Below, piece after piece: positions 1-4,341 of a stretch of 5,373 nt of DNA (within the stretch, counting starts at the first letter, position 1; each line of letters opens with the position of its first letter). A model generated the notes under the pieces. That model searched no databases and was not told where the DNA came from. It was given only the letters and a program-made list of their open reading frames with translations. The stretch is from a bacterium. GTDB lineage: Bacteria; Zixibacteria; MSB-5A5; GN15; FEB-12. Position numbers and translations under genes: made by a program. The DNA is taken from positions 1-5,373 of the forward strand of contig DAOVOW010000168.1 in assembly GCA_030629485.1 (NCBI GenBank), written 5' to 3'.

Positions 1-536
1 GGCAGACCCAGCGCCGACATCCGGGCCTGGTTGTAAAAGATCCGTCCGAAGTGATCTTTGTCAGGAAAGACGCCCGACTGTTTCGGCAGAAAGATGCCAC
101 CCGAGTCTACCAGGTAGATCGAAGGCAGGCGGTTCGTCTGCGCAATCTCCTGAGCCCGGGCATGTTTGAGCACCGTCATCGGGTAGTAGGTGCCGCCCTT
201 GACGGTGGCGTCGTTGACCACGACCATCACTTCCTTGCGATGAACGGTGCCGATCCCGGTAATGATCCCGGCGCACGGCGCATCGTTGTCATACATGTCG
301 TACGCCGCCAGCGAACTCAATTCGAGGAAGGGCGTGTTACGATCCAGCAGCTTAGCCAATCGATCCCGTGGCAGAAACTTCTTGCGATCGGTGTGACGTT
401 TGCGCGCCTTTTCCGAGCCGCCCAGTTTGACCTGCTCCAGCCGTTCTTTGAACTGGCGGTGCTGAGCCTTGTTCAGTTTGAGGTTTTGTTTGTACGTTTC
501 CGACGATGTGTCAATCTTGGTTTCAATCCGATACAT
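1..536 (-). CDS. mccB: Acyl-CoA carboxylase carboxyltransferase (beta) subunit, methylcrotonyl-CoA type, N-terminal part (truncated by window edge)
   Basis: Reading the minus strand from the ATG at 536-534 gives 178 codons plus a partial codon, with no stop, so the C-terminal two thirds lie outside the window. The protein begins [18 protein letters not shown]. It then shows the carboxyltransferase N-domain in order: [20 protein letters not shown] (about residues 40-59), a [14 protein letters not shown] stretch, the [15 protein letters not shown] block, and [13 protein letters not shown] followed by [19 protein letters not shown]. The [14 protein letters not shown] wording is that of the 3-methylcrotonyl-CoA (and related geranyl-CoA) carboxylase beta subunits, whereas propionyl-CoA carboxylases usually carry HDSGGARIQ. 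In the family this subunit moves the carboxyl group from biotin on the alpha subunit to the acyl-CoA, in leucine breakdown. The biotin-carrying subunit is not in the window. The leader before the ATG (GGACTGAGACAAAGC) holds only a weak ribosome site. The family call is firm; the exact acyl-CoA is an inference. Confidence 0.9.
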   Translation of the reverse strand, partial: MYRIETKIDTSSETYKQNLKLNKAQHRQFKERLEQVKLGGSEKARKRHTDRKKFLPRDRLAKLLDRNTPFLELSSLAAYDMYDNDAPCAGIITGIGTVHRKEVMVVVNDATVKGGTYYPMTVLKHARAQEIAQTNRLPSIYLVDSGGIFLPKQSGVFPDKDHFGRIFYNQARMSALGL

Positions 537-749
537 GCTTTGTCTCAGTCCAGTTTTCTGCCGCCACCGGTAAGTCGAATAACTGCGAAGTCCGACCACA
601 TTCGGAAGCGGACATTAACCCCTTGTCAGCCAACACTATAAAAAAGTCCGCTGGCCGCCACAGGAACGTCAAATATATGATATGCCGTCTCCTTTGTAAA
701 GGAGTATCGCAGCCAACGCGTAACCTGTCCATACGTCCGGAGAAAACGC
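537..749. other. Non-coding region between the divergent carboxylase and XRE-regulator genes
   Basis: No convincing gene is visible here. The stretch is AT-richer than its flanks and must hold the minus-strand promoter of the carboxylase. I see a TATAGT on the minus strand (about 635-640) but no well-spaced -35 partner, so I do not call it. Two inverted repeats are present: TCCGA-N6-TCGGA at 591-606 and the larger palindrome at 689-704 listed separately. Confidence 0.6.
689..704. repeat. 16-bp perfect palindrome CTCCTTT-GT-AAAGGAG
   Basis: Two 7-base arms are exact inverse complements around a GT centre, and GATA (679-682) and TATC (705-708) lie outside as a further imperfect pair. It sits about 45 bp upstream of the -35 box of the XRE gene and about 150 bp upstream of the carboxylase start. 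It could be a protein-binding site for either gene. There is no T-run after it on either strand, so it is not a typical terminator. The function is unknown. Confidence 0.55.
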
Positions 750-778
750 TTGACAGAATGTGCGCTCTACCGTACATT
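750..778 (+). promoter_or_regulatory. Sigma70-type promoter of the XRE/membrane-protein unit
   Basis: TTGACA at 750-755 matches the -35 consensus completely. A 17-base spacer leads to TACATT at 773-778, which matches TATAAT at four of six positions. A start near 785 would leave a leader of about 25 bases before the ATG at 810. The arms AATGT (757-761) and ACATT (774-778) form an inverted repeat inside the spacer and -10 box, a position where a bound repressor would block polymerase. Confidence 0.7.
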
Positions 779-809
779 TTGTTAGTTGTGAGTGACATTC
801 GGCAGTAAA

Positions 810-1010
810 ATGAAGCTTAAGAACCATATTAAGCAACATCGCGCCAGACTGGATCTGACCCAGCAACAGTTGGCCGAGAAGGTCGACGTGCGAAGGCAGA
901 CAATCCTGGCCATCGAGAAGAACCAGTACGTACCATCAGCGCTGCTGGCTTTCCGCATATCCCGAGTGCTTGGTATGCGTCCGGACGAACTGTTTGAACT
1001 GGAGGAATAG
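810..1010 (+). CDS. Small XRE-family helix-turn-helix transcriptional regulator
   Basis: The 66-residue protein is almost entirely one HTH domain. It runs MKLKNHIKQHRARLDLTQQQ, then LAEKVDVRRQTILAIEKN, and ends in MRPDELFELEE. The LTQQQLAEKVDVRRQTILAIE segment (about residues 15-35) is the classic XRE/Cro helix-turn-helix, with VRRQTI as the recognition-helix part. The length is typical of the minimal YozG-like group, which binds DNA as dimers. A GTG at 792 would add six residues (MTFGSK), but the ATG at 810 gives the usual family N-terminus directly before the first helix, so I prefer it. Neither start has a strong Shine-Dalgarno site. The stop is followed after 10 bases by the start of the small membrane protein, so the two form an operon. 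In this family the regulator often controls its own promoter. The target is unknown. Confidence 0.9.
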   Translation: MKLKNHIKQHRARLDLTQQQLAEKVDVRRQTILAIEKNQYVPSALLAFRISRVLGMRPDELFELEE

Positions 1011-1015
1011 GAGGA
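1001..1015 (+). promoter_or_regulatory. Strong ribosome binding site deciding the start of the small membrane protein
   Basis: The sequence GGAGGAATAGGAGGA contains two Shine-Dalgarno cores; the second (GGAGG at 1010-1014) lies six bases before the ATG at 1021. The site overlaps the last codons and stop of the XRE gene, which suggests coupled translation. It rules out the in-frame upstream ATG/GTG codons, which lie inside the XRE gene. Confidence 0.8.
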
Positions 1016-1020
1016 TTGGT

Positions 1021-1239
1021 ATGAGAACCGAGATGGATTTCATGCGCATGGATGAACACCAACGGATCTGCTGGCTGAAGGCCAATCGCATCCTGATCTT
1101 TGTCATCGGCGTCGTCTGGCTGGGGATCATTGGTTGGGAATTGCTGCAGAATCGAGTGCCGGTTTTCATGATCGTCATGGTGCCGGTACTGGCACTGACC
1201 CGGCTGGTGCTTTACAAATTCTACGTGCGGCGAGCGTAG
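1021..1239 (+). CDS. Small two-helix membrane protein paired with an XRE regulator
   Basis: The 72-residue protein has a charged N-terminus (MRTEMDFMRMDEHQRICWLK). Two hydrophobic spans follow: about residues 24-42 (ILIFVIGVVWLGIIGWELL) and about 46-65 (VPVFMIVMVPVLALTRLVLY). It ends in a basic tail, KFYVRRA. Both ends are predicted in the cytoplasm because the positive charge lies at the N-terminal segment and the tail. I do not recognise a named family. Small integral membrane proteins encoded directly after YozG-like XRE regulators are a common arrangement (DUF2178-type and similar proteins), and this may be a short member or analogue. A strong ribosome site 6 bases upstream and the 10-base gap from the regulator support a shared transcript. 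A role as the regulator's membrane partner, sensor or target is inference. Confidence 0.75.
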   Translation: MRTEMDFMRMDEHQRICWLKANRILIFVIGVVWLGIIGWELLQNRVPVFMIVMVPVLALTRLVLYKFYVRRA

Positions 1240-1267
1240 AATTACTACCTGAGAACTCCCAGGATTA

Positions 1268-1675
1268 TTAGCGCCCCGACTGTCTTGCAAAGTTGCGGAT
1301 CACCATGGCGTCAGCCGGTATCAGGCCGAACCGTTCGTAGAATGGGCCCAGGTTTTCGGCTCGCACCAGGTCAATCATGTACAAGCCATCGAGTTTCGCC
1401 ATCATCCTTCGCATCAATTCGCTGCCTACCCCTTGTTTCTGACATTCAGGTAATACTTCCAACAGGGGTAGATAAGCGCATAATACACCGTCGGATATCG
1501 CGGTGATGAAACCGACTACGGAGCCATTCTCGGTGTCGATGGCCAGCACCACATGATCGCTTTCATGCAGCAGTCTCAAGTGCGTCTCAGGCGATGGCGG
1601 GTTCGGCCAACCCACGAAAAAACCGGCGAGTTGCTCCGCAGTGATGCCATGCGGTGAATCAACGTAATCTATCAT
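1268..1675 (-). CDS. GNAT-family N-acetyltransferase
   Basis: This is a complete 135-residue protein, a usual length for a single GNAT domain. Acetyl-CoA-binding motif A is seen as LEVLPECQKQGVGSELMRRM, with the Q-x-x-G-x-G pyrophosphate loop at residues 79-84 (QKQGVG). Motif B is seen near the end as ENLGPFYERFGL (107-118). The N-terminal part holds GFFVGWPNPPSPETHLRLL and the middle VVGFITAISDGVLCAYLPLL, wording shared by a recurrent but uncharacterised bacterial GNAT group. It should transfer an acetyl group from acetyl-CoA to an amine of a small molecule or protein; the substrate cannot be read from the sequence. The minus-strand ATG at 1675-1673 is preceded by AGGA at a nine-base spacing, a modest ribosome site. 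It is convergent with the XRE/membrane unit, only 28 bases apart, with no clear terminator between them. Confidence 0.9.
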   Translation of the reverse strand: MIDYVDSPHGITAEQLAGFFVGWPNPPSPETHLRLLHESDHVVLAIDTENGSVVGFITAISDGVLCAYLPLLEVLPECQKQGVGSELMRRMMAKLDGLYMIDLVRAENLGPFYERFGLIPADAMVIRNFARQSGR

Positions 1676-1986
1676 AATCGGATGTCCTGTGCTGAGCGCC
1701 GCGCAGCCGGATGATGAAGACCTGACTTTCAGGTTATTGAAGGTGTGTTATTCCGGTCATAGCGAAGCTATAGGTGGCTCCTTCCGGTGCGCGATTCGCA
1801 CTGACAATTGCAGCCTCTTTCAACGTCCTCTTGTAAGGTTCTGGTCGTCACTATTTGCGGATTGTCTGTTGCCGTCAGAATACTGTACCGCGCACAGGCT
1901 GTCAACGATAAAACTGGTCTGATGCCAGCACCGCGCAAGGGGAAGGGACACCCATCCTCAATTCCGATTCCAATGCACGATAGTAG
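1676..1986. other. Gene-free region between the divergent GNAT and signal peptidase genes
   Basis: I see no convincing gene in this stretch. Open frames here lack recognisable domains, ribosome sites or support from position. The part next to the GNAT gene carries three short perfect inverted repeats (1720-1734, 1759-1771, 1787-1801) and a direct repeat TTCCGGT (1751-1757 and 1782-1788). The rest (about 1805-1986) shows nothing I can name. The GNAT promoter must lie here on the minus strand, but no clear box pair stands out. Confidence 0.55.
1720..1801. repeat. Cluster of three short inverted repeats upstream of the GNAT gene
   Basis: ACCTGA-CTT-TCAGGT (1720-1734), ATAGC-GAA-GCTAT (1759-1771) and GTGCG-CGATT-CGCAC (1787-1801) are each perfect, with loops of three to five bases. 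They could be hairpins of a 5' leader or small RNA, or operator sites. None matches an RNA family I recognise. Confidence 0.4.
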
Positions 1987-2016
1987 TTGAATAACTTCCT
2001 GCAAACAGCGTATATT
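1987..2016 (+). promoter_or_regulatory. Probable sigma70-type promoter of the signal peptidase gene
   Basis: TTGAAT (1987-1992) and TATATT (2011-2016) are separated by 18 bases; the -10 box matches five of six consensus positions and the -35 four of six. Transcription would begin near 2023, giving a leader of about 57 bases. This also argues against a TTG start at 1987 for the downstream frame, since that codon would lie inside the promoter. Confidence 0.55.
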
Positions 2017-2079
2017 AAGTCGCTGGTCGGCCTCATTCGCACGATGGGCGACTATGTGAACATAAAAAAGGAGCTTGTG

Positions 2080-2931
2080 ATGCATACTCGACGTCGACCG
2101 TGGCTTGCGGTTCTACTAACGCTACTCTGGCCTGGACTGGGCCAGCTATATTGTGGCAAAGCACTGAGGGCTGCGGCGTTCAATGTTGGTAGTCTCATCC
2201 TATTAATGCTGGGCGTTTGGACTTTCGTGAGCCTCGATTCCAGACCGATCAACTGGCTGCTGCCGGTGATTGTCTTGGTACTCTGGTGGCTATGGATGAT
2301 TGTCGATGCCGCCAGAACCGCCCGGTTGCTGAGACACGGATTTGCTCGCCGAGCATTCAATCGCTGGTATATCTACCTTCTCGTCACGATTGCCGGTGAA
2401 TTCATTTGGGGACAGGTTTTGACTCACCTTGGTTACCAAGCGTTTAAGCTACCCAGCAAGAGCATGGAAGCGGCTCTGCTTGAAAGTGACTACCTCATTG
2501 CCGACATGAAGGCCTACAGTAACAGCGGTCCCGCTGTAAACGATGTGGTAGTGTTCCTTTTCCCCCAAGATCGCACCACGAGGTACATCAAAAGGTGCGC
2601 GGCGGGTCCCGGTGACACAGTTGAATTCAGGGACAGAGTATTGTTCCTCAATGGCAAAGAAGCATCCGAACCAAAAACTGTCCAGTATACAAGACCGAGA
2701 CAGGATGAAACCGTTGAACCTACTGTCGCCGAGACGGACTTTCACTCCGAACTGGACAACTTCGGCCCGTTTGTGGTGCCCGACAGCAACTACTTTATGC
2801 TCGGTGACAATCGCGACAACTCATACGATTCACGTTGGTTTGGTCCGGTGCCGAGAGATCATATCCTCGGCCGGGCGGTACGCATCCACTGGAGCCGCGA
2901 TCTCGAGCGCATCGGTATGCGCGTGCAATAA
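2080..2931 (+). CDS. lepB: Signal peptidase I with an extra N-terminal membrane-spanning domain
   Basis: The 283-residue protein would cut signal peptides from exported proteins on the outer face of the cytoplasmic membrane. The catalytic (S26) part shows a serine motif PSKSMEAAL with Ser128 as nucleophile, and a lysine motif RYIKRCAAGPGD with Lys171 as general base. The conserved GDNRDNSYDSRWFGPVP block follows at 242-258. Ahead of it lie an N-terminal segment RPWLAVLLTLLWPGLGQLYC (6-25), whose PGLGQLY is typical of TM2-like membrane domains, hydrophobic spans at about 33-50 and 57-76, and a final anchor at about 98-114. Ordinary bacterial enzymes have one or two N-terminal spans, so this is an enlarged architecture. 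The serine motif has A-A-L where P-T-L is usual. The ATG at 2080 was chosen because AAAAAGGAG (2065-2073) ends six bases before it; a GTG at 2077 and a TTG at 1987 are in frame but less likely. Confidence 0.93.
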   Translation: MHTRRRPWLAVLLTLLWPGLGQLYCGKALRAAAFNVGSLILLMLGVWTFVSLDSRPINWLLPVIVLVLWWLWMIVDAARTARLLRHGFARRAFNRWYIYLLVTIAGEFIWGQVLTHLGYQAFKLPSKSMEAALLESDYLIADMKAYSNSGPAVNDVVVFLFPQDRTTRYIKRCAAGPGDTVEFRDRVLFLNGKEASEPKTVQYTRPRQDETVEPTVAETDFHSELDNFGPFVVPDSNYFMLGDNRDNSYDSRWFGPVPRDHILGRAVRIHWSRDLERIGMRVQ

Positions 2932-2952
2932 TCGTCTTAGTTCTTGCAGACT

Positions 2953-3008
2953 GAAACCCCTGTGGTTTCGACATCGCAAACGTCATCCGAGCGGAGTCGA
3001 AAGATGAC
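2953..3008. repeat. Compound hairpin / dispersed-type palindromic repeat after the signal peptidase gene
   Basis: GAAACC-CCTGT-GGTTTC (2953-2969) is a perfect 6-bp hairpin. It is followed by GTCATC (2982-2987) and GATGAC (3003-3008), which enclose an inner CGA/TCG pair around GCGGAG. A third pairing, TTTCGAC (2966-2972) with GTCGAAA (2996-3002), competes with these. The core GAGCGGAGTCGAAAGATGAC closely resembles a repeat (GTCATCCTGAGCGGAGTCGAAGGATGAC and variants) that I know from many environmental bacterial genomes. No T-run follows, so it is a poor intrinsic terminator, though it may protect the 3' end of the message. Confidence 0.6.
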
Positions 3009-3046
3009 AACTGTGGATTCACACAACCTCGAGTTCATCTTACTAA

Positions 3047-3075
3047 TTGACAGAGCAGCGTCATCTACATAGACT
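3047..3075 (+). promoter_or_regulatory. Sigma70-type promoter of the amino acid dehydrogenase gene
   Basis: TTGACA (3047-3052) is a perfect -35 box. After a 17-base spacer comes TAGACT (3070-3075), which matches the -10 consensus at four of six positions. A start near 3082 leaves a short leader containing AAGGAG (3091-3096) just before the gene. Confidence 0.65.
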
Positions 3076-3100
3076 CCCGTAAGCCGGACAAAGGAGACGA

Positions 3101-4159
3101 ATGGTGATGGAACAACTGCTGAAAGATTGGGACGGTGAGACTGTCGTCGTTCGCTACGATCGACCCACCGGAGCCTGGATATTCATCGCTATTCATTCTA
3201 CCCGGCTTGGTCCGGCGACTGGCGGCACGCGGATGATGCGCTATCCCAGTCCGGAGGTAGCCATTAGCGATGCACTCAAGCTCGCCGCCGGTATGACATA
3301 CAAGTTTGCCGTGCCTGAATTCCCCAGGGGAGGTGGCAAGGCGGTCGTTGCTATTCCTGACGATTTCGACCCGCAGACTCGCACCGATCTGTTGCGACGT
3401 TATGGCAAGCTGATTCAGCAGCTTGGTGGCCTCTTCTACACCGGGCCGGATGTAGGGACGTCATCGTCAGATATGGACATCATCGCCCAAACCGGTGCTC
3501 CTTACATTCACAGCCGCACGCCGTCCGCCGGCGGCGCCGGGTCGTCCGGACCAGCAACGGCGATGGGTGTGTTTACCGGTATCCAGGTGGTGTGCGAGCG
3601 ACTTTTCGGGGATCCATCCTTAGAGGGACGGCGGGTTTTGGTACAGGGAGTGGGCGGCGTTGGAGAATCATTGATCGAGCACCTGCGCACAGCGGGAGCC
3701 GAGGTTCTGTTCAGTGAGGTCGACGAACAACTCGTCCGCCGCTTTCGGGACGAACTTGGGTTTCAGTTTGTCCCCGCTGAGACAGTCTACTCAACGGAGT
3801 GTGATATTTTCTCTCCGTGTGCTCTGGGTGGTGTGCTGAGCGGCGACACGATTTCACAACTTAAATGCCGAGCCGTAGCCGGAGGCGCCAATACACAACT
3901 GGCCGGTCCGGAAGATGCCGAGCGCCTTCGGACCAGAGGGATTCTCTACGCACCCGACTATGTGATCAACGTGGGCGGAGCGATGGCCATTACCGGGATA
4001 GAGGCTCTCGGTTGGTCGCGGGGAGAAGCGGTAAGACAGGTGGTCCACAGTATCCTTGGCGGTTTGCGACAGGTCTTTAAGTTGGCCGAGAAGGAAGGCA
4101 TCACTACTGAGGCTGCCGCCCGACGCGTCGCTGAAGAGCATCTGTCGAAAGGGTCGTAG
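3101..4159 (+). CDS. Leucine-type (Glu/Leu/Phe/Val family) amino acid dehydrogenase
   Basis: The 352-residue protein is close to the usual length of leucine dehydrogenases. These are cytoplasmic NAD-dependent enzymes that convert branched-chain amino acids to 2-oxo acids and ammonia, or the reverse. The substrate domain shows LGPATGGTRM (36-45), GMTYK with Lys68, PRGGGK with Lys80, and YTGPDVGT with Asp117; these match the substrate-binding and catalytic lysines and the aspartate of the family. The nucleotide domain shows the Rossmann loop VQGVGGVGES (181-190, GxGxxG). Glu206 follows in LFSEVD, where an acidic residue favours NAD over NADP. AGGANTQL (260-267) and YAPDYVINVGG (283-293) are also standard. 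PEFPRGGGK differs from the AGLNLGGGK of Bacillus LeuDH, so valine or phenylalanine preference cannot be excluded. AAGGAG lies four bases before ATG 3101 and ten before ATG 3107; either could be the start. The gene has its own promoter and appears monocistronic. Confidence 0.92.
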   Translation: MVMEQLLKDWDGETVVVRYDRPTGAWIFIAIHSTRLGPATGGTRMMRYPSPEVAISDALKLAAGMTYKFAVPEFPRGGGKAVVAIPDDFDPQTRTDLLRRYGKLIQQLGGLFYTGPDVGTSSSDMDIIAQTGAPYIHSRTPSAGGAGSSGPATAMGVFTGIQVVCERLFGDPSLEGRRVLVQGVGGVGESLIEHLRTAGAEVLFSEVDEQLVRRFRDELGFQFVPAETVYSTECDIFSPCALGGVLSGDTISQLKCRAVAGGANTQLAGPEDAERLRTRGILYAPDYVINVGGAMAITGIEALGWSRGEAVRQVVHSILGGLRQVFKLAEKEGITTEAAARRVAEEHLSKGS

Positions 4160-4178
4160 TCCTGTTACGCCGATGCCC

Positions 4179-4198
4179 CACCCGGTGGTGTTTCTTTT
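4179..4198 (+). terminator. Weak intrinsic terminator after the dehydrogenase gene
   Basis: CACC-CGGT-GGTG (4179-4190) forms a 4-bp GC-rich stem and is followed directly by TTTCTTTT. The stem is short, but its place 20 bases after the stop codon and the T-run fit a terminator. Confidence 0.45.
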
Positions 4199-4249
4199 CA
4201 GTGCCGCCGGTCCGCCAGCCCTTTTGCCCATTCAGAACATCATTTATCC

Positions 4250-4278
4250 TTGACTTGGACTAACTTTGGAGGTACCTT
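4250..4278 (+). promoter_or_regulatory. Probable promoter of hrcA
   Basis: TTGACT (4250-4255, five of six) and TACCTT (4273-4278, three of six) are 17 bases apart. The -10 box is poor, but transcription would start at about 4285, inside the CIRCE-like repeat that begins at 4280. That is the usual arrangement for hrcA promoters, which supports the call. Confidence 0.5.
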
Positions 4279-4279
4279 G

Positions 4280-4306
4280 TTAGCAGTCTGACACGGTGGC
4301 TGCCAC
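4280..4306 (+). promoter_or_regulatory. Degenerate CIRCE-like operator upstream of hrcA
   Basis: The CIRCE consensus is TTAGCACTC-N9-GAGTGCTAA. Here TTAGCAGTC (4280-4288) matches the left arm at eight of nine bases, and after exactly nine bases GGCTGCCAC (4298-4306) matches the right arm at five of nine. It lies just after the promoter and 36 bases before the hrcA start, where HrcA binds in autoregulated heat-shock operons. The right arm is poor, so binding strength is uncertain. Confidence 0.5.
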
Positions 4307-4319
4307 TATGGCAGTCAGT
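4296..4319 (+). repeat. Hairpin in the hrcA leader
   Basis: CTGCCA (4300-4305) and TGGCAG (4309-4314... read as TGGCAG around a CTA loop) form a perfect 6-bp stem. The pairing extends outward through a G-T wobble and further pairs to about nine base pairs. It overlaps the right arm of the CIRCE-like element, so that arm may be shaped by the hairpin rather than by HrcA, or by both. Confidence 0.45.
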
Positions 4320-4341
4320 ATCTGTTAGAAATGGTAAGTAT

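Noticed and set aside
51..641. A long plus-strand open frame antisense to the carboxylase
   Set aside because: The minus strand codes a clear carboxyltransferase with family motifs; the plus-strand frame has no domain and is a shadow.
689..704. Palindrome as an intrinsic terminator or a gene's ribosome site
   Set aside because: No T-run on either strand, and no start codon at suitable distance from the AAAGGAG arm on either strand.
1248..1263. CCTG...CAGG as a shared terminator between the convergent genes
   Set aside because: The stem is only four base pairs with an eight-base loop and no T-run follows on either strand.
829..1290. Minus-strand open frame across the XRE and membrane-protein genes
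   Set aside because: It overlaps two well-supported plus-strand genes with a good ribosome site and has no recognisable domain.
1689..1922. Plus-strand open frame of 77 codons upstream of the signal peptidase
   Set aside because: No ribosome site, no domain, and it crosses the inverted-repeat cluster; not supportable as a gene.
1987..2079. 31-residue N-terminal extension of the signal peptidase from a TTG codon
   Set aside because: The codon falls within a plausible promoter, and a strong ribosome site directly precedes the ATG at 2080.
1768..2085. Minus-strand open frame of 105 codons in the gene-free region
   Set aside because: It starts inside the signal peptidase gene, covers its promoter and ribosome site, is rich in Cys/Arg/Ser of shadow type, and resembles no family.
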